Notes under the pieces: generated by a model
Seen by the model: only the letters and a program-made list of their open reading frames with translations
Told to the model about the DNA's origin: nothing
Databases searched by the model: none
NCBI RefSeq assembly: GCF_024298965.1
Contig: NZ_CP085193.1
Span: forward strand, 10,416,001-10,480,000
DNA length: 64,000 nt
Source: Streptomyces rapamycinicus NRRL 5491
GTDB lineage: Bacteria; Actinomycetota; Actinomycetes; Streptomycetales; Streptomycetaceae
Reading direction: 5' to 3'
Made by a program: the position numbers and the translations under genes
Shown: piece after piece, positions 42,796 through 51,700 of the stretch
Layout of the letters: each line of letters opens with the position of its first letter
How positions within the stretch are numbered: position 1 is the first letter of the stretch

Positions 42796-42990
42796 CCGGT
42801 GGGTGTGCTGGAGCCGGGCGCGCTCGAGCCGGGCGCGCCGGACCACGCGGCGGGCAGAACCTCGTCGACGGGCCCGCGCCGCACGCGGCGGCCGCCGTCG
42901 AACGGCGCGGGCTCCTCGGTCAGCGCACGGACCGCGGGCAGGTCGTGGCTGATGAACGGCGGGGCGGTCGCGGCCGGGGCCAGGGGAGCC
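42792..42990 (-). pseudogene. Remnant of an ABC transporter ATP-binding protein
   Basis: On the minus strand FISHDLPAVRALTEE and RRGPVDEVLPAAW resemble the H-loop and C-terminal part of Opp/Dpp-type ABC ATPases (usually ISHDLAAVR and GPVDEVL). The upstream domain with Walker motifs is absent. Identification rests on these short matches. Together with the LuxR-like remnant this makes 42529-43052 a stretch of broken genes. Confidence 0.4.
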
Positions 42991-43052
42991 ACGGGCCGTG
43001 CGCCGCGCCGGATGCAGCCGACGAGGTCATGGCCCCCGCGCGCGAGGAAACT

Positions 43053-43066
43053 CTACAAACCTGTAG
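43053..43066. promoter_or_regulatory. BlaI-like box before the TerB-ArsR gene
   Basis: CTACAAACCTGTAG is a perfect CTACA-N4-TGTAG dyad 49 bp before the start codon. The same CTACA-N4-TGTAG form occurs before the BlaI gene at 51481. TACA/TGTA half-sites are typical of the BlaI/MecI family. Confidence 0.6.
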
Positions 43067-43114
43067 ATTCTGTTTTCTCCCCACAATGGAGGTATTACTG
43101 AGAAGGAGATGCAG

Positions 43115-44002
43115 ATGACGCTGTGGGACCGCCTCAGGGACTCGGTCCAGACGATGCAGGCTCAGCTCACGGCGAAGAAGCACGAGTTGCAGAGCGGGGC
43201 GTTCCGGGACGCGAGCATGGCCATGTGCGCCCTGGTGGCGGCGGCGGACGGCACGATCGACCCGTCCGAGCGGCGGCGCGTCGCCCAGCTCATCGCCACC
43301 AACGACGTGCTTCAGAGCTTCCCCCCGGACGATCTGCACCGCCGCTTCGAGGACCACCTCGACGAGCTCACCACGGACTTCGCCCTCGGCATGGCGAGCG
43401 CCATACGGGAGATCGGCAAGGCGAAGCGGAGGCCGGCGGAGGCCCGTGCCGTCATCCAGATCGGCATTGTCATCGGCTGCGCCGACGGCTACTTCGACGA
43501 GAGCGAACGGGACGTCGTCCGCGAGGCGTGCTCGGCCCTGGACATCCCCCCGACCGAGTTCGACCTCCACCGCCCCCTCCGCGTCCCCCGCCCGTACCGG
43601 GCCCCGGACGAGCTCCCGCAGGCGGCCGGCGAGCGGGTGTCGGGGCGTGCGGGCTCCGGTACGGGGCGGGCGATACGCCCCGGGGCCGCCGTACCCGGCG
43701 ACGACCTCCAGGTCTTCCTCAAGGCGCTGACCAGCGGAACCCGCCAGAAGCTCTTCGCGCACTTCGCCGACGGGGAGGAGCTGACCGTCGGCGAGGCCGC
43801 CGAGCGTGCCGGACTCGGCCCGTCGACCACCTCCGAGCACCTCGCGGTCCTCCGGCGCGGCGGCCTGCTCCAGTCGACGCGCAGCGGCAAACTGGTCCGC
43901 TACCGCGCCGACAGGGAGGGCATCGCCGAACTGCTCGGCCAGCTCCACTCCTACCTCCTCGCCCCCTCCGAACCGCAGGACACCCCGCCCGCCCACGGCT
44001 AG
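43115..44002 (+). CDS. TerB-like domain fused to an ArsR-type HTH
   Basis: The 295-residue product starts at the ATG 6 nt after AAGGAG (an ATG two codons earlier abuts it). Residues 1-150 match tellurite-resistance TerB closely (TLWDRLRDSVQTMQAQLTAK; GAFRDASMAMCALVAAADGT; RAVIQIGIVIGCADGYFDES), including the acidic metal-binding residues in AAADGTIDPSE and GCADGYFDESE. After a Pro/Arg/Gly linker, residues about 195-283 are an ArsR winged helix (KALTSGTRQKLFAHFADGEE; GPSTTSEHLAVLRRGGLL). TerB is usually a stand-alone protein; coupling it to a DNA-binding domain suggests a one-component metal- or stress-sensing regulator. The Ter neighbours (terC/D/Z) are absent. Confidence 0.85.
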   Translation: MTLWDRLRDSVQTMQAQLTAKKHELQSGAFRDASMAMCALVAAADGTIDPSERRRVAQLIATNDVLQSFPPDDLHRRFEDHLDELTTDFALGMASAIREIGKAKRRPAEARAVIQIGIVIGCADGYFDESERDVVREACSALDIPPTEFDLHRPLRVPRPYRAPDELPQAAGERVSGRAGSGTGRAIRPGAAVPGDDLQVFLKALTSGTRQKLFAHFADGEELTVGEAAERAGLGPSTTSEHLAVLRRGGLLQSTRSGKLVRYRADREGIAELLGQLHSYLLAPSEPQDTPPAHG

Positions 44003-44071
44003 TGCCGTGACCGGACGGGTCCGCCGGATCGGGCCATCACCGCGGCTCCGCCACGGCAGTAGAGTGCGACG

Positions 44072-44662
44072 GTGACCTCTCCGCCGGAAAACCCGCCGTC
44101 ACTCGTCAGCGAAGACGACCGCGACACTGCCGTGCGGCGCCTACAGGACGCGTACGCCGAAGGGCACATCTCGCACGAGGAGATGGACCAGCGCCTCCAC
44201 ACGGTGCTCACCGCCACGACCCACGACGAGCTCGTGTCGGCCCTGGCCTCGCTCCCGGCGGAGCCCCCGGGCACCACGTCCACGATCGCCGCCCACAGCG
44301 GACGGATCCGGCGGCGCGGCCCATGGCGGGTACCGCGAACCCTCAGGGTCGAGTCGGCGTTCGGCAGGGTGCATCTGGACCTGTCCCGGGCGATCATCGA
44401 GCATCCGGTCATCGACATCGAGCTGGGGCTCGGCACCGGCAGGGCCAGGATCACGGTGCCGCGCGACGCGATCGTGGACGTCGAGGGCCTGCAGACCGGA
44501 TGGAAGGACCTGCGCTACAAGCCCCGGCCGCGGCGCTCCCTCCCCGGCGGCCCGGGTGGCCCCGGCGGCCTCGGTGGCCCGGGCGGCGCGGGCGGCCCGA
44601 AGATCCGGATCTCCGGGGCCGTGGGGTTCGGGCGCTTGAAGATCCGCCACGCGCGGCGTTGA
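44072..44662 (+). CDS. DUF1707 domain protein
   Basis: The 196-residue protein opens with DUF1707 (SEDDRDTAVRRLQDAYAEGH, then EMDQRLHTVLTATTHDEL). It continues into a beta-rich DUF2154/LiaF-like part (VESAFGRVHLDLSRAIIEHP; ELGLGTGRARITVPRDA) and a Gly/Pro-rich loop near the end. Proteins of this kind are common in actinomycetes and may sense envelope stress, though none of the functions is firm. The start is a GTG; the gene is 69 bp after TerB-ArsR. Confidence 0.8.
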   Translation: MTSPPENPPSLVSEDDRDTAVRRLQDAYAEGHISHEEMDQRLHTVLTATTHDELVSALASLPAEPPGTTSTIAAHSGRIRRRGPWRVPRTLRVESAFGRVHLDLSRAIIEHPVIDIELGLGTGRARITVPRDAIVDVEGLQTGWKDLRYKPRPRRSLPGGPGGPGGLGGPGGAGGPKIRISGAVGFGRLKIRHARR

Positions 44663-44720
44663 GGCCCCATCCGGCGCCGGAACCACCCGCCCCGCGCTCC
44701 TTGGGTCCTCCGGCTCTTGA

Positions 44721-44765
44721 CTTTCCTATCGGGAAAGCAGGACGCTTACTTTCCCGATAGGAAAG
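44721..44765. promoter_or_regulatory. Twin palindromic operators before the membrane protein/HTH operon
   Basis: CTTTCCTATCGGGAAAG (44721-44737) and CTTTCCCGATAGGAAAG (44749-44765) are exact reverse complements of each other, and each is itself a 6-bp dyad. They are 28 bp apart and lie just before the ATG at 44778. The likely ligand is the HTH protein encoded second in the operon. Confidence 0.7.
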
Positions 44766-44777
44766 TGAGGTCTCGGC

Positions 44778-45242
44778 ATGGACGACATCGCTCCCGAGCA
44801 GGCCCGCACCGCCCTCGACGCGGCCGACCGGGCCCGGCGCCAGGTGGCCGAGGAGGTCGGCCTGCCCCGTGGCTACTGGTGGGCCATGGCGGTCGGCTGG
44901 CTCCTGCTGGGCGTGCTCGGCAATGTGCTGCCGCCCTGGCCGGCCGGGGTCGCGACCGTGGGCTTCGGCGTGGGGCACGGAGTGCTCGCGTCGCGCCTGC
45001 TCGACGGACGCCGGCGCACGGGGCGGCTCCAGGTGAGCGCGGCGGTCGCCGGCCGCCGCATCCCCCTGGTCGTGGTCGGCATGCTGCTCGGGCTCATCGG
45101 GGTCACCGTCCTGGTGGCCCTCGCGCTCGACGCCGACGGCGCAGGCCATGCCGGCATCTGGGCGGCGGCGCTGACCGCGGCCGTCGTCGGGTTCGGCGGG
45201 CCGGAGATGCTGCGCGTGCTGCGTCGGTGGGCGCGGGCATGA
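44778..45242 (+). CDS. Small integral membrane protein
   Basis: The 154-residue protein has a soluble N-terminal helix and four hydrophobic segments (WAMAVGWLLLGVLGNVLPPW; VATVGFGVGHGVLASRLL; IPLVVVGMLLGLIGVTVLVA; AALTAAVVGFGGPEMLRVL). No domain is recognised beyond membrane helices. Its stop overlaps the start of the HTH gene (ATGA), so the two are translationally coupled. Confidence 0.75.
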   Translation: MDDIAPEQARTALDAADRARRQVAEEVGLPRGYWWAMAVGWLLLGVLGNVLPPWPAGVATVGFGVGHGVLASRLLDGRRRTGRLQVSAAVAGRRIPLVVVGMLLGLIGVTVLVALALDADGAGHAGIWAAALTAAVVGFGGPEMLRVLRRWARA

Positions 45243-45556
45243 CGAAGGCGCGATTCGATGAGCTGATCCATCCCAGCACCCGGCTGTCGCTGGTGGCGAC
45301 CCTGGCAGCCGCCGACTGGGCGGAGTTCGCCTTCCTCAAGGACCGGCTCCAACTGTCCGACTCGGCGCTTTCCAAGCAGCTCACGACACTCGAAGAGGCC
45401 GGGTACGTCGCCACGGAGCGCCGGCTCAGCGGCAGCCGCCGGAAGGTGCGCGCCCGGCTCACCAGCGCCGGCCGGGATGCCTTCAACGGCCACATCGAGG
45501 CACTGCGAGCGATCGTCGCCGACGCCGCGGCACCGACCCAAGAGCCTCCCGTGTGA
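45239..45556 (+). CDS. Winged-helix transcriptional regulator (MarR/ArsR-like, HTH_27 type)
   Basis: The 105-residue protein is essentially one winged helix (FDELIHPSTRLSLVATLAAA; LQLSDSALSKQLTTLEEAGY; RRKVRARLTSAGRDAF). The family is often paired with a small membrane protein, as here with a 4-bp ATGA overlap. It probably binds the twin dyads before the operon, repressing it. Confidence 0.88.
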   Translation: MTKARFDELIHPSTRLSLVATLAAADWAEFAFLKDRLQLSDSALSKQLTTLEEAGYVATERRLSGSRRKVRARLTSAGRDAFNGHIEALRAIVADAAAPTQEPPV

Positions 45557-45834
45557 GGCCATCACGGAAACGCGGGCCTCACGGGTCAGCCGGAACGCGC
45601 ACCGCCCGGATCGCCGCCGTGTCCCCGGCACGGCGGCGAATCGACATGCTCATCCGCGCACAAATCGACACGCGACGACAACATTACGGTCGTATGATCC
45701 CTGCTCACAGGCGCCCTCCAGGCCCTGTGCGGTGGAGTTAACCCCTGGTGACCGGCCTGAGAGACCTGCGCAATGAGCGGTTCGTACCGTCACGAAAGGC
45801 TGGACTGGACCGAGCACAGGACAAGGAGGCGCCC
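45557..45834. other. Upstream region of the nitrate reductase gene
   Basis: The 278 bp contain an AT-rich patch near 45665-45700 that may hold a promoter. No clear GlnR-type repeat was seen. No gene is supported here. Confidence 0.45.
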
Positions 45835-48800
45835 GTGGTCGCGTCGGGCTCCCGGAGCGAGGACACGACGAAGACGACGAAGGCGGTGCGGACGGTCTGC
45901 TCGTACTGCGGTGTCGGATGCGGCTTGGTCCTCGATGTCGGCAGGGGGCCGGACGGGCGCCGTACGGTCCTGAAGGCCTCCGGGGACAAGGAGCACCCCG
46001 CGAACTTCGGCCGACTGTGCGCCAAGGGTGCCACCACGGCCGATATGCTCGCCGCCCCCGGGCGTCTGACCACGGCGCTCCGGCGTCCGCACCGTGCGGA
46101 AGAGCCGGTGCCGACGTCCCGGGACGCGGCGATCGCCGAGACGGCGCGCCGGCTGCGGGCGATCGTCGACGAGCACGGGCCGGACGCGGTCGCCCTCTAT
46201 GTGTCCGGGCAGATGAGCCTGGAGGCGCAGTACCTCGCGAACAAGCTGGCCAAGGGGTTCCTCCGCACCAACCAGATCGAGTCGAACTCCCGGCTGTGCA
46301 TGGCCAGTGCCGGTACCGGCTACAAGCTCTCGCTGGGCGCGGACGGGCCACCGGGCTCCTATCAGGACTTCGACCAGGCCGATGTCTTCTTCGTCATCGG
46401 CTCCAACATGGCCGACTGCCATCCCATCCTCTTCCTGCGGATGATGGACCGGGTGAAGTCGGCCGGTGCCAAGCTGATCGTCGTCGATCCGCGCCGCACC
46501 GCCACCGCGGCCAAGGCCGATCTGTTCCTGCAGATCAAACCGGGTACGGACCTGGCGCTGCTCAACGGGCTGCTGCACCTGCTGCATGCGAACGGCCACA
46601 CCGACGCCGGGTTCATCGCCGCGCACACCGAGGGCTGGGAGGCGATCCCGGAGTTCCTCGCCGACTACCCGCCCGCCACCGTCGCCGAGATCACCGGCAT
46701 CCCGGAAGACGACATCCGCGACGCCGCCCGGCTGATCGGCGGGGCGGGCGAGTGGATGAGCTGCTGGACGATGGGCCTCAACCAGTCCACGCACGGCACC
46801 TGGAACACCAACGCGCTCGTCAACCTCCATCTCGCCACGGGCGCGATCTGCCGCCCGGGCAGCGGACCCTTCTCCCTGACCGGACAGCCCAACGCCATGG
46901 GCGGCCGGGAGATGGGCTACCTGGGGCCGGGACTCCCCGGTCAGCGGTCGGTGCTCGCCGACGCCGACCGGGCCTTCGTCGAGAAGCTGTGGGAGCTGCC
47001 GCCGGACACGATCCGCGCGGACGGCGTCGGCAAGGGCACCGTCGAGATGTTCCAGAAGATGGCCGACGGGGACATCAAGGCGTGCTGGATCATCTGCACC
47101 AACCCGGTCGCCTCCGTCGCGAACCGCAAGACGGTCATCGAGGGCCTGGAGGCCGCCGAATTCGTCGTCACGCAGGACGTGTTCGCCGAGACGGAGACAA
47201 ACGCGTACGCCGATGTCGTGCTGCCCGGTGCGCTGTGGACCGAGGCAGAGAGCGTCCTGATCAACAGCGAGCGCAATCTCACCCTGGCTCAGCCGGCCGC
47301 CGATCCGCCCGGCGAGGCGATGGCGGACTGGCGCGTCATCGCGGCCGTGGCCCGGGCCATGGGCTTCGACAGGGGCTTCGCGTACGACAGCGCGGAGGAG
47401 ATCTTCGAGGAGATCAAGCGCGCCTTCAACCCGTCGACCGGCTGGGACCTGCGCGGAGTGAGCTACGAGCGGCTGCGCTCCACCCCGGTTCAGTGGCCGG
47501 CCGCGAGCGCCGAGGGACCCGACCGCAATCCGATCCGGTACGTCGGTGCGGACGGCTCACCGAGCTTCCCGACCGCGAGTGGCCGTGCGGCCTTCTATCC
47601 CCGCCCGCACATACCGGCCGCGGAACTGCCCGACGACGACTGCCCGTACCTGCTCAACACCGGCCGTCTGCAGCATCAGTGGCACACCCTGACGAAGACG
47701 GCCAAGGTGCCCAGGCTGAACAGGCTCAACCCCGGTCCCTTCGTGGAGGTGCACCCGCGGGACGCGGCCGAGCTGGGCCTCGCCGAGGGGGATTCGGTGG
47801 AAGTCGCCTCGCGGCGCGGCCGGGCCGTGCTGCCCGCGGTCGTCACCGACCGGGTGCGGCCGGGCTGTTGTTTCGCGCCGTTCCACTGGAACGACCTGTT
47901 CGGGGAGTACCTCAGTGTGAACGCGGTGACCAGCGACGCCGTCGATCCGCTGTCGTTCCAGCCCGAGTTCAAGGTGTGCGCGGTTTCGCTGACCAAGGTG
48001 GCCACCCCGGTGACGGTGCGGACTCCGGCGGCGGCGGACGCGCAATCCACGGCCACGGTTTCCCCTGCGACTACGGCGTCCACCGCGGGCACGGCGTCCA
48101 CCACGGCCCTGTCGTCCACCGCGGGCACGGCGGTCGCCCCACCGCCCGCCGTCCTTCCCGCAACCTCCGCTCCCGCCCCGTTCGGGCTGGACCCCGCCCC
48201 GCCGCCGGCCCTCACCGAACACGAACGCCGTTACCTGACCGGCTTCCTCGCCGGTATCCCGTCCGGCACCCCCGGAGTGCCGGTGCTGCCCGCGGACGCC
48301 CCGTTCAGCCCCTCGCACGCCCTGTGGGTGAACGGCGTACTGGCCGGAATGTACTCCAGAGCCGAGGCGACGCGTCCCACCGCGCACGACGTCGGCGACT
48401 CCCCGCGGTCGTCCTCCCCGCCCGCGGACGCGCCGCGCCGCCAGGTCGTGATCCTCTGGGCGTCCCAGACCGGGAACGCGGAGGAGTTCGCGGCCGCCAC
48501 GGTGGAGCGGCTCACCGCGCACGGCCACGCCGCCTCCCGCGCGTCCATGGACGAGGCCGACCCTGCCGCGCTGCCGTCCGACGCCGACCTGCTGCTGATC
48601 ACGAGCACCTTCGGCGACGGGGACGCACCGGACAACGGCGCCCGCTTCTGGGCGGCCCTCGCCGGGCCCGACACCCCGCGCCTGCCGGACCGGCGCTACT
48701 CCGTCCTGGCCTTCGGCGACTCCTCCTACGGCGACTTCTGCGGCCATGGCCGCCGCCTCGACCGGCGTATGGAAGAGCTGGGCGCCGTGCGGCTGGCCCC

Positions 48801-50115
48801 GCGCACCGACTGCGAACCGGACTACGAGACCGAGGCCGGGGCATGGCTCGACCAGGTACTCATCGCGCTGAAGAGCGCGGAGCGACCGGCCCCCGCCCCG
48901 GCCCCGGCCCCCGCCCCGGCCCCGGTCCCCGCTCCCGCCCCGGCCCCCACCCTCGCAGCCGCCCCCGCGGCCGGGACGGCTCCGCGCCCGAGCCGTCCCG
49001 CCCCTGCCACCGCCCGCCTGACCGGCAACCGCCGCTTGAGCCTGCCGGGCGCGGGCAAGGAGGTCCGCCGCTTCACCTTCGACACCCGCGACAGCGAGAC
49101 CCCACTGGGCTACGAGGCCGGTGACGCCCTGGCGGTGCAACCGCTCAACCGGCCCGAGCTCGTGACCGAGTGGCTGGCCGCCACCGGCCTCGACGCGAAC
49201 GCGACCGTTCAGGTCGGACACGTGGGAGAGGTGCCCTTCGCCGAGGCCCTGTCGCGCCATCTCGACATCACCCGCATCACTCCCGGCCTGCTGCGCTTCG
49301 TCGCCGATCGGACCCGCGACCCCCGCGATCTGCGGAAGCTCCTGCGCCCGGACAACAAGGGAGAGCTGGCGAAGTGGTCCTGGGGACGGCAGGCCGTGGA
49401 CGTGCTGGCCGAGTTCGGCATCCGGGCCGGGGCGCAGGAGTGGACCGGCCTGCTGGGCCGCCTGCGGCACCGCCTGTACTCCATATCGTCCAGCCCGCTG
49501 ACCGACCCCCACCTGGTGTCGCTGACGGTCTCCGTCGTCCGTTACGAGAACCTGGCCGGCCGTCCGCGCCAGGGCGTCTGCTCCCCCTTCCTCGCCGACG
49601 CGGAGCCGGGCACCCCGGTACCGGTCCGGGTCCAGCGCGCACCGCACTTCCGCCCGCCCGCCGACCCCGCCACGCCGGCGGTGATGGTCGGCCCCGGCAC
49701 CGGTATCGCGCCCTTCATCGCCTTCCTGGAGGAACGCCGGGCCCGCGGCCACCACGCCCCGAACTGGCTGTTCTTCGGGGAACAGCACCGCGCGACCGAC
49801 TTCTACTACGAGGAGGAGCTGACCGGGTTCCTCGCCGCGGGCGTCCTCACCCGCCTGGACACCGCGTTCTCCCGCGACGAGCGCGCGAAGAAATACGTTC
49901 AGGACCGCATGCGCGAGCACGGCCCCCTGCTGTGGTCCTGGCTCCAGGACGGTGCCCACTTCTACGTCTGCGGCGACGCTTCCCGCATGGCCAAGGACGT
50001 CGACCAGGCCTTGCGGGACATCGTCACCGTCCACGGCGGCCTGAACGAGGCCGAGGCGGCGGCGTACGTCAAGCAACTCGCCACCGACAAGCGCTACCTG
50101 CGCGACGTCTACTGA
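45835..50115 (+). CDS. Assimilatory nitrate reductase fused to flavodoxin and FNR-type reductase domains
   Basis: The 1426-residue protein starts at the GTG 5 nt after AAGGAGG. Residues 20-720 are a bis-MGD molybdenum oxidoreductase. Its [4Fe-4S] ligands are Cys22, Cys25, Cys29 and Cys62 ([14 protein letters not shown]). [20 protein letters not shown] and [18 protein letters not shown] fit NasA/NarB nitrate reductases. A flavodoxin domain begins near 871 ([20 protein letters not shown]). A Pro/Ala linker around 1018-1045 leads to a CysJ-type FAD/NADP reductase ([27 protein letters not shown]). Thus NADPH electrons can reach molybdenum through one chain. This architecture is annotated in other Streptomyces as a bifunctional nitrate/sulfite reductase flavoprotein. 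Confidence 0.93.
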   Translation: MVASGSRSEDTTKTTKAVRTVCSYCGVGCGLVLDVGRGPDGRRTVLKASGDKEHPANFGRLCAKGATTADMLAAPGRLTTALRRPHRAEEPVPTSRDAAIAETARRLRAIVDEHGPDAVALYVSGQMSLEAQYLANKLAKGFLRTNQIESNSRLCMASAGTGYKLSLGADGPPGSYQDFDQADVFFVIGSNMADCHPILFLRMMDRVKSAGAKLIVVDPRRTATAAKADLFLQIKPGTDLALLNGLLHLLHANGHTDAGFIAAHTEGWEAIPEFLADYPPATVAEITGIPEDDIRDAARLIGGAGEWMSCWTMGLNQSTHGTWNTNALVNLHLATGAICRPGSGPFSLTGQPNAMGGREMGYLGPGLPGQRSVLADADRAFVEKLWELPPDTIRADGVGKGTVEMFQKMADGDIKACWIICTNPVASVANRKTVIEGLEAAEFVVTQDVFAETETNAYADVVLPGALWTEAESVLINSERNLTLAQPAADPPGEAMADWRVIAAVARAMGFDRGFAYDSAEEIFEEIKRAFNPSTGWDLRGVSYERLRSTPVQWPAASAEGPDRNPIRYVGADGSPSFPTASGRAAFYPRPHIPAAELPDDDCPYLLNTGRLQHQWHTLTKTAKVPRLNRLNPGPFVEVHPRDAAELGLAEGDSVEVASRRGRAVLPAVVTDRVRPGCCFAPFHWNDLFGEYLSVNAVTSDAVDPLSFQPEFKVCAVSLTKVATPVTVRTPAAADAQSTATVSPATTASTAGTASTTALSSTAGTAVAPPPAVLPATSAPAPFGLDPAPPPALTEHERRYLTGFLAGIPSGTPGVPVLPADAPFSPSHALWVNGVLAGMYSRAEATRPTAHDVGDSPRSSSPPADAPRRQVVILWASQTGNAEEFAAATVERLTAHGHAASRASMDEADPAALPSDADLLLITSTFGDGDAPDNGARFWAALAGPDTPRLPDRRYSVLAFGDSSYGDFCGHGRRLDRRMEELGAVRLAPRTDCEPDYETEAGAWLDQVLIALKSAERPAPAPAPAPAPAPVPAPAPAPTLAAAPAAGTAPRPSRPAPATARLTGNRRLSLPGAGKEVRRFTFDTRDSETPLGYEAGDALAVQPLNRPELVTEWLAATGLDANATVQVGHVGEVPFAEALSRHLDITRITPGLLRFVADRTRDPRDLRKLLRPDNKGELAKWSWGRQAVDVLAEFGIRAGAQEWTGLLGRLRHRLYSISSSPLTDPHLVSLTVSVVRYENLAGRPRQGVCSPFLADAEPGTPVPVRVQRAPHFRPPADPATPAVMVGPGTGIAPFIAFLEERRARGHHAPNWLFFGEQHRATDFYYEEELTGFLAAGVLTRLDTAFSRDERAKKYVQDRMREHGPLLWSWLQDGAHFYVCGDASRMAKDVDQALRDIVTVHGGLNEAEAAAYVKQLATDKRYLRDVY

Positions 50116-50128
50116 CCGCCGCGTTCCA

Positions 50129-51061
50129 TCAGGCGCCGACGGCTTCCAGCAGGAGATGGAGGTCGTGTGCGGCCTCGGCGGTGGACAGGACAGTGACGGC
50201 GAGGACCGTGGCTGTCACGGCGGCGAGGACGGGGTGGCGGCCGAACGGGGGAGCGAGGAGGGCGGCGACGCGGCGGGGCACGGGCCCGGCGGCGGCGAGT
50301 GGGGTGCGGCGGCCGAGGATGGCCAGGGCGGCGCCCGGGGTGCGGCCGGAGGCGTGGTGGGCGGCGAGGGCGGCCTTGCCGACGGTGCGGGCGACCCCCT
50401 CGCGGTCTCCGGTGGCGGCGGCCGCGCTCTCGTCGGCCCACCGTTCGATGGTGTAGGTCACGGCCGTGGCGAGGGGGCGCAGCAGGGGGTTGGCGGCGGC
50501 GCCGAGCTGGGCCAGGGCGACGAAGGCGTAATGGCGGCTCGTCAGGTGGGCGCGTTCGTGGGCGAGGAGGATGTGGCGCTCGGTCTCGTCCAGAGTGTGC
50601 AGCATGCCGGTGGAGACGACGACGCGGCCGGGCAGGCCGGGGATCGCGAAGGCGTTGGGGGCCTCGTCCTCGATCACGACCAGGCCGTCTTCGGCGGGCA
50701 TGCAGGCCGCTTCCAGGGCGGCGGTGGCCAGGGTGCGGGCGCGCCGCCAGAGCATGCGGGCGGCCATGAGCACGGCGGCGCCGAGCAGTAGCCCGGCGAT
50801 CAGGGCGACGGACAGTTCGGCGGGGTCGTCGCGCTGCGCGGTGTGGGCCGACCAGTGGCCGAGGCCGGCCAGCTGGGGGAAGCGGATCAGTCCGGTGATG
50901 GTCAGCAGCCCCAGCGAGATGGTGGTCGCCGTGCCCAGCAGGAGGGCGGAGGCGGTGAGCAGCCAGGTCGCCAGGCGGGGTTCGCATCGCTCCGCCAGGG
51001 GGCGTGCTCCGAGGGGAGCGAGCAGGGAGAGCAGCAGGGGGATGTAGACGGCGATGCGCAT
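50129..51061 (-). CDS. M56 family membrane metallopeptidase (BlaR1-like)
   Basis: The 310-residue membrane protein has N-terminal hydrophobic segments and a cytoplasmic-side zinc site HERAH (LLAHERAHLTSRHYAFV) with the downstream ERWADESAAAA. This is the M56 gluzincin layout used by BlaR1/MecR1, but there is no extracellular penicillin-binding domain. The BlaI-type regulator is directly upstream on the same strand, with 15 bp between, so signal-driven cleavage of BlaI is the likely mechanism. Confidence 0.9.
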   Translation of the reverse strand: MRIAVYIPLLLSLLAPLGARPLAERCEPRLATWLLTASALLLGTATTISLGLLTITGLIRFPQLAGLGHWSAHTAQRDDPAELSVALIAGLLLGAAVLMAARMLWRRARTLATAALEAACMPAEDGLVVIEDEAPNAFAIPGLPGRVVVSTGMLHTLDETERHILLAHERAHLTSRHYAFVALAQLGAAANPLLRPLATAVTYTIERWADESAAAATGDREGVARTVGKAALAAHHASGRTPGAALAILGRRTPLAAAGPVPRRVAALLAPPFGRHPVLAAVTATVLAVTVLSTAEAAHDLHLLLEAVGA

Positions 51062-51076
51062 CTGGGCGGCCTCTTC

Positions 51077-51454
51077 CTACTGGTCGGGGTCGAGCAGTTG
51101 GCGCAGCAGGTCCGCGTCGGTGGTGGACAGGCCGTCGGCGAAGCGGGCGAGGACGTCCTGGCGGTCGGACCGCTCTTCCAGGACCGAGCGCATGCGGCGG
51201 GCGGCGAAGCCGGGGTCGTCGGTCACGGGGGCGTAGGCGTAGGCCCGGCCGCGCGGGGTGCGGGTGAGCAGCTGCTTGGTGTGCATGCGGGTGAGGATCG
51301 TCACCACGCTGTTGTAGGTCAGCTGGCTGCCGAGGCGTTCGGTGACCTCGCGGGGGGTCAGCGCGCCGTCGGCCCGCTGCAGCAGTTCGAGGATCTCGGC
51401 CTCGCGTGCACCGTTGGGCCGCTTGGGGCCCTGTCCTGGTGTGCGGGTGCCCAT
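51077..51454 (-). CDS. BlaI/MecI/CopY family transcriptional repressor
   Basis: The 125-residue winged-helix repressor contains GAREAEILELLQRADGALTP, LTYNSVVTILTRMHTKQLL and GRAYAYAPV, all typical of BlaI. The C-terminal half forms the dimer and carries the protease-sensitive site in the family. It is the first gene of the operon with the M56 peptidase. Two dyads with TACA/TGTA arms lie before its start, consistent with autoregulation. Confidence 0.93.
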   Translation of the reverse strand: MGTRTPGQGPKRPNGAREAEILELLQRADGALTPREVTERLGSQLTYNSVVTILTRMHTKQLLTRTPRGRAYAYAPVTDDPGFAARRMRSVLEERSDRQDVLARFADGLSTTDADLLRQLLDPDQ

Positions 51455-51480
51455 GGATTTGGCGTCCCTTCCCTCATCTT

Positions 51481-51512
51481 CTACAGTCGTGTAGAACTCC
51501 TACACCGGTGTA
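51481..51512. promoter_or_regulatory. Two BlaI boxes before blaI
   Basis: TACAGTCGTGTA (51482-51493, extended to CTACA...TGTAG) and TACACCGGTGTA (51501-51512, perfect palindrome) are both TACA-N4-TGTA. They lie 19 bp apart, just upstream of the BlaI start at 51454. Confidence 0.75.
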
Positions 51513-51598
51513 AAAGTCACTGTCTCCCAAGTGTGCCATGCGCTCGTACCCGGGCCGAACCCTGCCCCGGGCGGCGCACGGCCGGAAAGGAACCTGCG

Positions 51599-51700
51599 GT
51601 GCCGCTGGCTCTCGATCCGCTGGATGCCGCCCAACCACTGGTCGGCCGCCGCGCCCGTACCCGTACCGCCGCGGAGCCGACCGTGGGGAGCGCCAAGTGA
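51599..51700 (+). CDS. Possible 33-aa ORF coupled to the glycosyltransferase gene
   Basis: From the GTG at 51599, 7 nt after AAAGGA, a 33-residue frame (VPLALDPLDAAQPLVGRRAR, then TRTAAEPTVGSAK) ends in a TGA. That TGA overlaps the GTG start of the glycosyltransferase (GTGA). The coupling and ribosome site support translation. No family is recognised. Confidence 0.35.
   Translation: MPLALDPLDAAQPLVGRRARTRTAAEPTVGSAK

Noticed and set aside
45557..45834. GlnR-type repeats expected before a nitrate assimilation gene
   Set aside because: Only loose GTnAC-like pieces near 45736-45751; spacing and second half-sites do not fit, so no site is called.
47557..50076. Open frame of 839 codons antisense to the nitrate reductase
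   Set aside because: It mirrors the opposite coding frame, with no family resemblance or ribosome site. The plus strand holds clear catalytic motifs.
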